Source: Porticoccaceae bacterium
GTDB lineage: Bacteria; Pseudomonadota; Gammaproteobacteria; Pseudomonadales; Porticoccaceae
Length of the DNA: 32,708 nucleotides
NCBI GenBank assembly: GCA_017858135.1
Contig: JAFMBY010000021.1
Span: forward strand, 1-32,708
Direction of reading: 5' to 3'
The notes under the pieces were generated by a model that saw nothing but the letters and a program-made list of their open reading frames with translations, did no database searches and was not told the DNA's origin. A program made the position numbers and the translations under genes. Below are positions 25,066-32,708 of this stretch, in pieces. The first letter of the stretch is position 1. The number at the start of each line of letters is the position of its first letter.

Positions 25066-26001
25066 TTATTTGCGAGCGTTAAACACCATAACCCAATCCA
25101 TAAAGAGCTCTTCCCAGAGCAGCTGTGGATTGGGATTATTACCGCTGAGAATCCAGTTGCGGGCGCGAAGCAAACTGTCTGAAAAGTCAAATAACGCGGT
25201 ATTGGGCCGATCAGCTAGCTCAGTGGTCGCCAGTCGATGTATATAGCGGCTAAACCAGTCTATGGTTTGGTCGCCATCGAGTTTTTGACACTGTTGGGCT
25301 GCCGCTAGAGGTGAGACTAATCCTTCGCGAACCTCGCTTACCAAGCGTTCAAAATCATTGCGTTGTTGCAGGTTGTCGCTGTGACAATAATCAAGCGCTA
25401 ACAGTGGTCTCCCGCCCGCGAGCGGCAACACCTGCTCTGCTGCGCCGCGATCACCCGTCACCTCGGTAAGCCAGCTAAGAGCACTGATGCTGTCCGGCGT
25501 CGGCAGGCTGAGTTTTTGGCAGCGACTGCGAATAGTCGCCGACAGTCTGCTGGGACGGTGGGAGACTAGAATTAGCAAGGTCTTTGCCTGTGGCTCTTCG
25601 AGGTTTTTAAGCAGGGCATTAGCCGCGTTGATATTCATCGCTTCTGCCGGCGAGATAATCGCCACTTTCCAGCCGCCCTGTTGTGCCGTTTTCGACAGTG
25701 ACTGACAGAGCGCGCGGACCTGGTCAATTTTAATCGGTTTGCCGCTGTCTTCTGGCTCAAGAAAGGATACGTCAGGGTGATTTCCAGCAGCCAGTAGCAG
25801 ACAGCTTTTGCAGGTACCACAGGCATATTTAACCATCTCAGCTGAGCATGTTAACCGCTGCGCCAACGCGTTAGCCAGGCGAGACTTGCCAATGCCGCTG
25901 TCACCGCTAATCAGGAGCGCATGGGGCAACCGGTCTGCGTCAATAGCGCTATTTAGAGAAGACCACACAGACTCCTGCCAGGGCAATGGCAGAGCGGACA
26001 T
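25066..26001 (-). CDS. holB: DNA polymerase III delta' subunit
   Basis: A clamp-loader subunit of 311 residues from the ATG at 26001. It shows an AAA+ layout: LLISGDSGIGKSRLANALAQ (modified P-loop), the zinc-binding cysteines in CGTCKSC, and NAANALLKNLEEPQ, with RSRCQKL (sensor/arginine finger SRC motif) after it. The start overlaps the tmk stop by one base (TAATG), which rules out the longer TTG start at 26016. pilZ follows after 56 bases. Base use does not differ from neighbours. Confidence 0.95.
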   Translation of the reverse strand: MSALPLPWQESVWSSLNSAIDADRLPHALLISGDSGIGKSRLANALAQRLTCSAEMVKYACGTCKSCLLLAAGNHPDVSFLEPEDSGKPIKIDQVRALCQSLSKTAQQGGWKVAIISPAEAMNINAANALLKNLEEPQAKTLLILVSHRPSRLSATIRSRCQKLSLPTPDSISALSWLTEVTGDRGAAEQVLPLAGGRPLLALDYCHSDNLQQRNDFERLVSEVREGLVSPLAAAQQCQKLDGDQTIDWFSRYIHRLATTELADRPNTALFDFSDSLLRARNWILSGNNPNPQLLWEELFMDWVMVFNARK

Positions 26002-26627
26002 TAGACGGTCTCCCAAAAGCTTTCCAAGGCCTCAGCAATCTGTGCCTGCACCCCCTCGAGGGAGCGCGAAGCATCGATCACGATACAGCGCTGGGGATTG
26101 TCCTGAGCAATTTGTAAATAGCGATTGCGTACGCGGTCAAAAAACGCTACCTGCTCCTGTTCAAAGCGATCTGGAGCACTGCGCTCACCGGCACGAGCGA
26201 GCCCAACCTGGACCGGGATATCAAGAATTAATGTTAGATCTGGTTGCAGGCTACCCTGCACAAGCAGTTCGAGTTCTCTAATCAAATCATCCCGCATCAG
26301 CCGTCCAGCGCCTTGGTAGGCATAGGTCGCATCGGTAAAACGGTCGCAGAGCACCCATGCCCCTTCTCCGAGCATCGGTTCGATCACTTGATTGAGGTGC
26401 TGAGCGCGGGCGGCAAAAACCAGCAGAAGTTCCGCGGTACTGCTAACAGATTCCTCTCGCGGCGCTAGAAGTAGCTCACGAATCTGCTCTGCCAGCGGCG
26501 TGCCACCGGGCTCACGCGTTATGCTATAGCTAAGTTTCTTGGTGTCCATCCACGACTGGATAAACTCTATATTGGTGGTTTTGCCGACGCCTTCAGTGCC
26601 TTCAATGGTAATAAATTTTCCGCGCAT
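26001..26627 (-). CDS. tmk: Thymidylate kinase
   Basis: Phosphorylates dTMP to dTDP, 208 residues. The P-loop GTEGVGKT is at residues 10-17. The DR motif lies in LCDRFTDATYAYQG, and TREPGGTPLAEQIR is the family's dTMP-binding segment. The ATG at 26627 has GGGGA six bases upstream and gives the family N-terminus RGKFITIEG; the frame extends further upstream but without support. It follows mltG by 78 bases and is coupled to holB. With the dUTPase downstream, two enzymes of dTTP supply share this run. Confidence 0.96.
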   Translation of the reverse strand: MRGKFITIEGTEGVGKTTNIEFIQSWMDTKKLSYSITREPGGTPLAEQIRELLLAPREESVSSTAELLLVFAARAQHLNQVIEPMLGEGAWVLCDRFTDATYAYQGAGRLMRDDLIRELELLVQGSLQPDLTLILDIPVQVGLARAGERSAPDRFEQEQVAFFDRVRNRYLQIAQDNPQRCIVIDASRSLEGVQAQIAEALESFWETV

Positions 26628-26705
26628 TTGATTCCCCGAGCTTCCACCATCTGTTGTTGATCGTCCCATTGTGACGGCGTGGGACGCTGCTGTCTGTTCT
26701 GACTG

Positions 26706-27749
26706 TTACTTTTTAGCCTGCGGCGCCGATTGGTAATTCACTGCGCGCTGATTGATCTGATATTGTCGCACCGCCTTTTGGTGCTGTTCAAGGCTATCAG
26801 AGAAGTAATGTCCGCCGTCGCCGCGAGCAACAAAGTAAAGACTCGTGCCCGGTTGCGGATGCAGCGCTGCGTCAATCGCCGCGGCACTGGGCATGGCAAT
26901 AGGTGTCGGCGGCAAACCATTGATGCGATAGGTGTTGTACGCTGTGAGAGCCTTTAAATGGGCGCGGGTAATATTGCCTTTATACGCGTCGCCCAGTCCA
27001 TAAATCACGGTTGGGTCAGTCTGAAGGCGCATGCCTTTATTAAGGCGACGCACGAAGACTCCGGCAATCGTCGAACGCTCTTCGGCGAGCCCGGTCTCTT
27101 TCTCTACTATTGAGGCCATAATCAGAGCCTCATAAGCGGACCTGTACGGTAGCCCCATATCACGACCGGTCCAGGCCTGATTGAGGACATCCACCATTTT
27201 TCGATGCGCTCGCGCAAGAATGTCGACAGCGCCATCCGAGAGGGTATAGCTATAGGTGTCGGGGAAAAGCCAGCCCTCTGGATGAGCTTGATTGATCCCG
27301 GCCGCAGCCATTACCTGTTCACTGCTGAGCTCTGCGATCTCAGCAAACTGCTCGACGCTGGCCAAGTGTGACAACCATTGACGAAAGGTCCACCCCTCTG
27401 GAAAAGTAATTTGATATCTGACCACATCGCCGCGATTAAATCTGTCCAACAACTGCAAGGCAGAGTCTCCCTGCTCAATCTGGTACTGGCCTGCCTGAAT
27501 GGCGGTCAGGTCGACCAGTCGAGCATAGAGGCTGAGCAACCTAGGGTGCGAGAGGAGTTTGGCTTCATGGAGTTCTCGGTTGACGCGGGTAAGGCTGCTG
27601 CCTTTACCAATCACCCAAGTAATAGACGCCTTATCTGCAGGCAGATTAATTGACTGGTTAAGCTGATGGTGGGCGGTCAATAACAGACCCGAAGCGCAGA
27701 TCATGGCAACTGCAATAAGAATAATGCTGCGCTTTAAGTGTTTCAACAT
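26706..27749 (-). CDS. mltG: Endolytic murein transglycosylase MltG
   Basis: An inner-membrane enzyme that cuts nascent glycan strands and sets their length. It has 347 residues with an N-terminal membrane anchor (residues 9-27), a LysM-like periplasmic part, and the YceG domain. The catalytic glutamate is expected at E218 in ASIVEKETGLAEERS, which aligns with E218 of E. coli MltG. RLQTDPTVIYGLG and NTYRINGLPPTPIAMPS are further conserved blocks. The ATG overlaps the pabC stop by seven bases (ATGTTGA), a tight coupling seen in relatives. Confidence 0.95.
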   Translation of the reverse strand: MLKHLKRSIILIAVAMICASGLLLTAHHQLNQSINLPADKASITWVIGKGSSLTRVNRELHEAKLLSHPRLLSLYARLVDLTAIQAGQYQIEQGDSALQLLDRFNRGDVVRYQITFPEGWTFRQWLSHLASVEQFAEIAELSSEQVMAAAGINQAHPEGWLFPDTYSYTLSDGAVDILARAHRKMVDVLNQAWTGRDMGLPYRSAYEALIMASIVEKETGLAEERSTIAGVFVRRLNKGMRLQTDPTVIYGLGDAYKGNITRAHLKALTAYNTYRINGLPPTPIAMPSAAAIDAALHPQPGTSLYFVARGDGGHYFSDSLEQHQKAVRQYQINQRAVNYQSAPQAKK

Positions 27750-28588
27750 GAGAAGCTATCACAGTGCTTGTGCAACGCTGTCTGTAGCACTCTGGTGTCA
27801 TCACCAATGGCGAGAGCGCCACACTCTGTTGCCGCGATAACCGGCACCACACCCCGCACGGCGCTGCACACAAACAATTCATTGGCCTCAGCCACCTGCT
27901 CTCGAGTCAGCGTCGTTTGCCTAACCGCCAAGCCACAGGTGGCAAATAACTCATCCAACAGCAGTGCACGCATGACCCCGCGCACGCCAGCTTTATCCAA
28001 CACTGGTGTGATCCAGCCATCAGCACCTTTCAGGAACAGATTGGCTCGAGTTGTTTCGACTGCCAGTCCTTCAGTGCTGAACATAATGCCGTCGTCAAAT
28101 TCATCAACCCATTCGGCGCGAGCCATCACCTGATCGAGACGGTTTAAGTGCTTAATTCCGGCTAGTGCAGGGTTGATGGGTAGTCTGTAATGACAACTGG
28201 TTAAAGTAATTCCCTCTCGACGCTGCTGCCGAACGTTTGCGGGTAGCTCAAAGTACTGGCAGATAATCCGCGGCGTCATGTCGACAGGTGAGGCATAGCC
28301 ACGCCCACCGCTACCGGCGGTGACAATTATTTTGATGATTCCGTCGCGAAGTTGATCGCCAGAGAGGCCTCCGAGGAAGGCATCCAGATGTGTCTGCAAG
28401 CGTGTTGGCGATACGTTTATGCCCAGCACTCGGGCATCCGCAACTAACCGTCGGCTATGCTGTTGCCAAAGCGGCATCGACCTATTGTGCAGCAACAGGG
28501 TTTCGAATAGACCATGGCCATAGGCGCCGCCGCGATCAGATAGCGGCACAGTGTCAGCCGGCAGGCCATCTACCATGCATCGAGTCAC
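27743..28588 (-). CDS. pabC: Aminodeoxychorismate lyase
   Basis: A PLP-dependent fold-type IV enzyme that makes 4-aminobenzoate for folate, 281 residues. PLP lysine K146 lies in GIKHLNRLDQVMARAE, and E178 in STEGLAVETTRANLF corresponds to the family glutamate. SDRGGAYGHGLFET is the usual N-terminal motif. The start may be GTG at 28588, used here, or ATG at 28576; neither has a convincing ribosome binding site. It lies directly after the acpP terminator, with no fabF between, so it needs its own promoter. A branched-chain aminotransferase relative is the main alternative, but context with mltG favours pabC. Confidence 0.92.
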   Translation of the reverse strand: MTRCMVDGLPADTVPLSDRGGAYGHGLFETLLLHNRSMPLWQQHSRRLVADARVLGINVSPTRLQTHLDAFLGGLSGDQLRDGIIKIIVTAGSGGRGYASPVDMTPRIICQYFELPANVRQQRREGITLTSCHYRLPINPALAGIKHLNRLDQVMARAEWVDEFDDGIMFSTEGLAVETTRANLFLKGADGWITPVLDKAGVRGVMRALLLDELFATCGLAVRQTTLTREQVAEANELFVCSAVRGVVPVIAATECGALAIGDDTRVLQTALHKHCDSFSC

Positions 28589-28693
28589 GGAATGTTCGCT
28601 TTCGGACTATTCATAAGTACCTAGTTTCATGGCGATGAAAATTAGCATAGCGTTGATCAGGTCAGACGCATATTAAACATAAATTTCATGCAT

Positions 28694-28723
28694 AAAAAAA
28701 CCGCCCCAATGGAGCGGTTTTTT
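28694..28723 (-). terminator. Intrinsic terminator after acpP
   Basis: AAAAAAACCGC and GCGGTTTTTT form a stem, extended by CCC-AAT-GGA, with a T run on the minus strand. It ends 13 bases after the acpP stop and cuts acpP off from pabC. Confidence 0.88.
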
Positions 28724-28736
28724 AAACGGCCAGGTA

Positions 28737-28970
28737 TTAGCCATTTGCCGTGATATAACTGATCGCATCTTGTACCGTAGCGATTTTCTCCGCTTCTTCG
28801 TCAGGAATCTCAGCATCAAATTCCTCTTCCAGAGCCATAATTAACTCAACAGTATCGAGGGAGTCGGCACCTAGATCTTCAACAAAAGAGGACGTGGTTT
28901 TTACATCTTCTTCTTTAACACCTAGCTGCTCAGCAACCATTTTAATGACGCGTTCTTCGATGTTACTCAT
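28737..28970 (-). CDS. acpP: Acyl carrier protein
   Basis: A 77-residue acidic carrier of growing fatty acyl chains. The phosphopantetheine site is S37 in the GADSLDTVE motif. Helix II and III sequences ([20 protein letters not shown]) are standard. The ATG has AGGAG about nine bases upstream. It has its own promoter candidate and a hairpin in the leader, and is terminated alone, consistent with the high expression known for ACP. Confidence 0.98.
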   Translation of the reverse strand: MSNIEERVIKMVAEQLGVKEEDVKTTSSFVEDLGADSLDTVELIMALEEEFDAEIPDEEAEKIATVQDAISYITANG

Positions 28971-29009
28971 CGTGTTTCTACTCCTGTTAACGGGTATTCT
29001 AAAATTTTT

Positions 29010-29035
29010 GTCACCGAGCGAAAACTCTCAGTGAC
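29010..29035 (-). other. Hairpin in the acpP leader
   Basis: GTCACCGAG (29010-29018) and CTCAGTGAC (29027-29035) form a nine-base stem with one C/A mismatch and an eight-base loop. On the minus strand it lies between the acpP promoter candidate and the ribosome binding site and is followed by AAAAATTTT. It could be an mRNA-stability or attenuation element. Confidence 0.5.
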
Positions 29036-29059
29036 GGTAATCTGTTCTCTCGGGCGCGC

Positions 29060-29088
29060 ATTTTACCCTACAAAACACAAAATGCTAA
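29060..29088 (-). promoter_or_regulatory. Candidate acpP promoter
   Basis: On the minus strand TTAGCA (29083-29088), a 17-base spacer and TAAAAT (29060-29065) sit about 90 bases before the acpP start codon, inside the fabG-acpP gap. A separate acpP promoter is also known in E. coli. Confidence 0.5.
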
Positions 29089-29131
29089 ACCCCTATTTTA
29101 AAAAATCATATTAACTATATAAATCAATAGG

Positions 29132-29875
29132 TTAAGACATATACATGCCGCCATTTACATGGATTGTTTCGCCGGTAATGTAGCCCGCGGCGTCTCCAGC
29201 AAGGAAACTGACCACTGCAGCAATCTCTTCAGGTGCACCCAGTCGAGCCAGGGGAATCTGCGTTAGCATGGCTTCTTTATTAGCCTCTGGCAGATCTTTG
29301 GTCATGTCTGTGTCAATAAAGCCGGGCGCAACTGTGTTGACAGTGATGTTTCTTGAACCTAGCTCTTTCGCTAGGGCGCGCGTGAAACCACCGACTCCCG
29401 CTTTTGACGCTGAGTAGTTGGCCTGCCCTGCGTTGCCCATAGCGCCGACGACGGAACTGATATTGATGATTCTGCCCCAGCGCGCCTTGGTCATTGGACG
29501 AACACAGGCTTTAGCCAATCTGAACACAGAGGTTAGATTGGTATCAATCACATCCATCCACTCCTCATCTTTCATGCGCATAAGGATATTGTCTTTAGTA
29601 ATACCAGCGTTGTTAACCAAAATAGTCGGCGCGGCAAACTGCTCGGCAATGGCCTTAATCACAGCGTTGACGGAATCGCTGCTCGTGACATCCAGCACCA
29701 TACCGGTGCCGGTAATGTTGCTCTCTGCAAAGCGTTGCGTGATCGCAGCAGCGCCAGCCTCAGAGGTTGCTGTGCCGATTACGGTCGCACCTGCCTGCGC
29801 AAGGGCGCTGGCAATCGCAGCACCAATTCCGCGAGTTGCTCCGGTGACCAGAGCGACTTTGTCATTGAGATTCAT
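29132..29875 (-). CDS. fabG: 3-oxoacyl-ACP reductase FabG
   Basis: NADPH-dependent reductase of the fatty acid elongation cycle, 247 residues. The short-chain dehydrogenase motifs are complete: TGATRGIG nucleotide loop, NNAG at residues 88-91, N113, catalytic S141, and Y154 and K158 in YSASK. The C-terminal GYITGETIHVNGGMYMS is typical of FabG. The ATG has AGGAA six bases upstream. It follows fabD by 36 bases in the yceD-to-fabG operon. Confidence 0.97.
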   Translation of the reverse strand: MNLNDKVALVTGATRGIGAAIASALAQAGATVIGTATSEAGAAAITQRFAESNITGTGMVLDVTSSDSVNAVIKAIAEQFAAPTILVNNAGITKDNILMRMKDEEWMDVIDTNLTSVFRLAKACVRPMTKARWGRIINISSVVGAMGNAGQANYSASKAGVGGFTRALAKELGSRNITVNTVAPGFIDTDMTKDLPEANKEAMLTQIPLARLGAPEEIAAVVSFLAGDAAGYITGETIHVNGGMYMS

Positions 29876-29911
29876 TGGTTATTCCTGTGTTAATAATAAT
29901 TAGAGGCGTGA

Positions 29912-30847
29912 TCAGACTGATGATAAAGCATTTTCAAGACTGGCAACATCATCCGTAGCCAGCGATGTCAGGTTGCGGTCAATACGCTTGGAAAGGCCAT
30001 TGAGCACCCGCCCCGGACCACATTCGATTAATATTTCTGCGCCTCGAGCTGCGAGACCATTGACGCAATCAACCCATAGCACTGGCTTGTAGATCTGTTC
30101 AAGCATCAGCGATTTAATCGCCTGGGGCTTGTCCTCAGCCTGAGCATGAACATTGTGAATCACCGGAATTTGTGGCGCACTGAAGTTAGTTTGCTCGATG
30201 AGCTGTGCCAGATTGTCTGCTGCGGGGCGCATAAGAGACGTGTGGAATGGTGCACTGACGGGCAACTCGACCGCTCGCTTTGCGCCGGCTTTTTTACAGA
30301 TAGCCACTGCTCGCGCTACCGCATCTGCATCGCCGGCAATAACCACCTGACCCGGTGCGTTAAAGTTCACCGCGGCGACGATTTGCTGTTGTGCCGCCTG
30401 CCGACAAGCATCAACCACTATGTCGTCATCAATGCCCATAATAGCTGCCATCGCGCCTACTCCGACAGGCACAGCCTGCTGCATAAACGCGCCGCGAGCG
30501 CGAACAATATTAACGGCGTCAGCAAAGTCAACTGCGCCTGCACAGACCAGTGCAGACCATTCGCCGAGACTGTGTCCAGCCAAGGCGCCAGGAGTTGGAC
30601 CGCCCAGATGCTGCCATAAACGCCATATCGCGACACTGGCAGTCAGTAGAATGGGTTGTGTGCGCTCAGTCAGATTAATATCCTCCTGCTCTCCTTGCTG
30701 CACTAATTGCCAGCAGTCATAGCCCAGCACTGCGGATGCCTGTGCAAAGGTTTCCTCTACTAGCGCGTTCTCGGCAGCTAGATCTGCCAGCATGCCGATT
30801 TTTTGAGATCCCTGGCCGGGAAACACAAATGCCAAATTACTATTCAT
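29912..30847 (-). CDS. fabD: Malonyl-CoA:ACP transacylase
   Basis: Loads malonate onto ACP, 311 residues from the ATG at 30847. The N-terminal AFVFPGQGSQ motif, the nucleophile S93 in AGHSLGEWSAL, R118 and the catalytic H202 in SAPFHTSLM are all present. The frame is open another 45 codons upstream, but that extension overlaps plsX and has no family match. plsX ends 13 bases before it, and fabG follows. Confidence 0.97.
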   Translation of the reverse strand: MNSNLAFVFPGQGSQKIGMLADLAAENALVEETFAQASAVLGYDCWQLVQQGEQEDINLTERTQPILLTASVAIWRLWQHLGGPTPGALAGHSLGEWSALVCAGAVDFADAVNIVRARGAFMQQAVPVGVGAMAAIMGIDDDIVVDACRQAAQQQIVAAVNFNAPGQVVIAGDADAVARAVAICKKAGAKRAVELPVSAPFHTSLMRPAADNLAQLIEQTNFSAPQIPVIHNVHAQAEDKPQAIKSLMLEQIYKPVLWVDCVNGLAARGAEILIECGPGRVLNGLSKRIDRNLTSLATDDVASLENALSSV

Positions 30848-30860
30848 AGTGCGTCTGCTT

Positions 30861-31889
30861 TTATCCGTGTTGGTTGATTTTGAGATTAAGTATAGGCGAC
30901 AAAACGTCGGGTAAGTTATGTTCTGCCGCATCGCAGGCGACGTCCAGCGCCCGCACAAACGCGCCTTGAGATGCCCCGCCATGACTTTTCACTACTACGC
31001 CATTTAGGCCCAAAAAATACGCGCCGTTATAGAGTGCGGGGTCAAACTTGGCTTTGAGTTTTTTCAGCGGTGAACGGAGTAATGTTAGGGCGATGCGTGA
31101 CAACCAGCCACTGCCGACCGTCTGGCGAAACTGAGCGGCGACCATGTTGACCAGACCTTCACTAGCTTTGAGCGCGATATTACCGGCGAAACCATCACAG
31201 ACGACAACGTCTGTGCCGCCCTCGAAAATGCCATTGCCCTCTACATATCCGCAGTAATTAACTAGTGGTTCGGCGTTGAGAAGCGCTGCCGCTTGATGAA
31301 TATCATCGCGCCCCTTGCCGACCTCTTCGCCGACATTGAGCAGCCGAACTGTCGGCGAGTCGATGGAGTCTAGCTCTTTCGCCATCAGTGATCCAAGCAG
31401 GGCAAACTCACAGAGTTGTTTGGCAGAGCAGTTGATATTGGCGCCCAGGTCGAGGACATAACTATGGCCGGTTTTTGTCGGCACTGCAGTGCAAATGGCG
31501 GGACGAGAGATACCTGGGAGTGCTTTTAGAAAGTGCAGGCCGAGCGCCATGATCGCACCGGTATTGCCAGCGCTGACAAAGGCCTGTGCTTCTCTAGCCG
31601 CCAGCGCTTGCAACCCCATGCCCATTGATGAGTCGCGTTTAGAGCGAATTACAGCGGAGGGTTTGTCGGTATCAGCAACGCAACAGTCACTGTGACGCAA
31701 CTCGATACGCGACAAAATACTGGAATCGTGACACAGGGCTAATTGAGTGGCCACCTGATCATGATCACCGAAGACCAATGCAAGAACTTGGCGATGGTGA
31801 CTGAGGAAATCAACTAGCGCAGACACTGTGACGCGAGGACCGAAGTCCCCGCCCATAGCATCAACGGCAATTCGGAGTGAATTTGCCAA
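30861..31889 (-). CDS. plsX: Phosphate acyltransferase PlsX
   Basis: Makes acyl-phosphate from acyl-ACP, the first step toward phosphatidic acid, 342 residues. VDAMGGDFGPRVTV at the N-terminus and the blocks GNTGAIMALGLHFL, DLGANINC and FVRALDVACD are typical of the family. The start is TTG at 31889; it matches the family N-terminus (SLRIAVDAMGGD) and no upstream ATG fits, but no clear ribosome binding site is visible. It lies 16 bases after rpmF and is followed by fabD, the widespread rpmF-plsX-fab arrangement. Confidence 0.95.
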   Translation of the reverse strand: MANSLRIAVDAMGGDFGPRVTVSALVDFLSHHRQVLALVFGDHDQVATQLALCHDSSILSRIELRHSDCCVADTDKPSAVIRSKRDSSMGMGLQALAAREAQAFVSAGNTGAIMALGLHFLKALPGISRPAICTAVPTKTGHSYVLDLGANINCSAKQLCEFALLGSLMAKELDSIDSPTVRLLNVGEEVGKGRDDIHQAAALLNAEPLVNYCGYVEGNGIFEGGTDVVVCDGFAGNIALKASEGLVNMVAAQFRQTVGSGWLSRIALTLLRSPLKKLKAKFDPALYNGAYFLGLNGVVVKSHGGASQGAFVRALDVACDAAEHNLPDVLSPILNLKINQHG

Positions 31890-31905
31890 AGAGTGGTGCG
31901 TTCAG

Positions 31906-32085
31906 TTATTCGGTGTCAGTCTCGACAACTTTGCGGCCGCGGTAAAAACCGTCAGCGGACACATTGTGACGCAGGTGCTTTTCGCCACTCAGCGAATCAA
32001 CTGAAATAGTAGGAGCAGTAAGTGCATCGTGTGAACGACGCATACCGCGCTTTGATCGTGTCTTGCGACTTTTCTGAACAGCCAT
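31906..32085 (-). CDS. rpmF: 50S ribosomal protein L32
   Basis: A 59-residue basic protein read directly from the sequence. It begins [19 protein letters not shown] after the initiator Met and ends [10 protein letters not shown], a clear match to bacterial L32. The segment [14 protein letters not shown] is the family's second conserved part; the zinc cysteines of some L32 proteins are absent, as in most gammaproteobacteria. The ribosome binding site TAGGAGT is about five bases before the ATG. It lies 36 bases after yceD. Confidence 0.97.
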   Translation of the reverse strand: MAVQKSRKTRSKRGMRRSHDALTAPTISVDSLSGEKHLRHNVSADGFYRGRKVVETDTE

Positions 32086-32121
32086 AGATTACTCCTAAGC
32101 AATAATCCTGTGCAGCCAACG

Positions 32122-32640
32122 TTACTTCTTCAGCTGCTTTAAAATATTAAAGGGATTGTCAGCGACAATCTCATCGTCTTTCTCGTCACCACTTGGCCCG
32201 TCCTTGGAAAGAAAGGTGTCTCCAGTACAGCTACCTTGTTCATGGTAGTTGACTAGAGGCAGAGCCAATAAAACTTCATCTTCGAGCAGGACACTTAGAT
32301 CGGCCATTTTATCGCCAACAATCCAAGGTTCCCGATCACCTGAAACACTCGCAATCTGATCTTCCGACCAGACAACCTGTGCTGCTAAGTCAGTGGCCAA
32401 ATCCACTCTCACTGGATCTAGACAGCGCTGACATATCGCCGTGACAGAGATGGTCAAATTACCATTGACAACCTTTGCCCTGGCTTCATCCACTTCGAAC
32501 CTAATCAAAGCCGATAGCGGCGTCTCGATACTTTCAACTGCCAGTGCCAACCGCGGCAAATGCTTAACATCGAAATGTCCTTCGAGGACAATTCCTTGGT
32601 TCGCAAGTTTACGCGGATCGACAAGTGTTGGCAGTGCCAT
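32122..32640 (-). CDS. yceD: YceD/DUF177 family protein (23S rRNA accumulation)
   Basis: A 172-residue cytosolic protein of the DUF177 family; E. coli YceD helps accumulate 23S rRNA. Matching segments are VDPRKLANQGIVLEG near the start, the CQRCLDPV cysteine motif in mid-protein, LEDEVLLALPLV, and the C-terminal NPFNILKQLKK. The start is ATG at 32640. The frame could begin at TTG 32682, but a strong promoter at 32670-32698 puts the expected transcript start downstream of that codon. The leader is short and has no evident ribosome binding site. rpmF follows, the near-universal order. Confidence 0.93.
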   Translation of the reverse strand: MALPTLVDPRKLANQGIVLEGHFDVKHLPRLALAVESIETPLSALIRFEVDEARAKVVNGNLTISVTAICQRCLDPVRVDLATDLAAQVVWSEDQIASVSGDREPWIVGDKMADLSVLLEDEVLLALPLVNYHEQGSCTGDTFLSKDGPSGDEKDDEIVADNPFNILKQLKK

Positions 32641-32669
32641 AAATTCAGGTGGTACCCAGTTAGGCGCGC

Positions 32670-32698
32670 ATGATAGGGTCAAGTTTTTGATCTGTCAA
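32670..32698 (-). promoter_or_regulatory. Strong sigma-70 promoter before yceD
   Basis: On the minus strand a perfect TTGACA (32693-32698), a 17-base spacer and TATCAT (32670-32675). Transcription should begin near 32663, giving about 23 bases of leader to the yceD ATG and driving yceD-rpmF-plsX-fabD-fabG. I see no gene in the remaining bases to the window edge. Confidence 0.75.
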
Positions 32699-32708
32699 AG
32701 AAAATTGA

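Noticed and set aside
30848-30982. 45-codon upstream extension of fabD
   Set aside because: It overlaps plsX and has no FabD family similarity. The ATG at 30847 gives the normal N-terminus.

Overview
The window looks like ordinary chromosome from a marine-type gammaproteobacterium with mixed base composition (near 50% G+C by eye). The protein sequences and several gene orders resemble Pseudomonas and its relatives: a ThrH-type HAD protein beside an APS-reductase-type CysH, a pabC-mltG-tmk-holB-pilZ-tatD run, and yceD-rpmF-plsX-fabD-fabG-acpP. I see no rRNA, tRNA, CRISPR array, IS element or prophage. The only recombination gene is a solitary tyrosine recombinase. No gap without a gene exceeds 300 bases.

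Left part (1-7510). A class I glutamine amidotransferase and the lone tyrosine recombinase are on the minus strand. Divergent from them are a Tsp/Prc tail-specific protease and exonuclease III. A compact four-gene plus-strand operon follows: an exported histidine-rich protein, an ECF-like sigma factor, a small single-span membrane protein overlapping it, and an exported DUF3106-type repeat protein. It ends at a perfect bidirectional terminator shared with etfA. This operon is the least characterised unit and the best candidate for an undescribed regulatory system.

Electron transfer and sulfur (7550-16576). etfB-etfA and the ETF:ubiquinone oxidoreductase gene diverge around a 23-bp palindrome that overlaps a TATAAT box. 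A DUF1285 gene with a TetR regulator comes next, then thrH diverging from cysH. A thioredoxin-like CxxC protein follows cysH. cysB then diverges from a TauE/SafE (TSUP) exporter, with a CTTTATC/GATAAAG palindrome between them. Together these form a sulfate-reduction neighbourhood.

Middle (16600-23845). On the minus strand are a D-cysteine-desulfhydrase-like PLP enzyme, a sodium:alanine (AGCS) symporter, a cytosolic-type 5'-nucleotidase and an 83-residue membrane protein. Upstream of them are yajC without secDF, a Bcp peroxiredoxin, malate dehydrogenase, a dimeric (MazG-superfamily) dUTPase and an MBL-fold hydrolase.

Right part (23857-32708). On the minus strand, read right to left, are yceD, rpmF, plsX, fabD, fabG, acpP, pabC, mltG, tmk, holB, pilZ and tatD: ribosome assembly, fatty acid synthesis, folate, cell wall and DNA replication. 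A strong sigma-70 promoter precedes yceD. fabF is missing from its usual place between acpP and pabC, and a terminator occupies the gap.

Two gene ends (the amidotransferase and cysB) carry short 16-17 bp tandem repeats that run across the stop codon. This is a small structural oddity of the locus.
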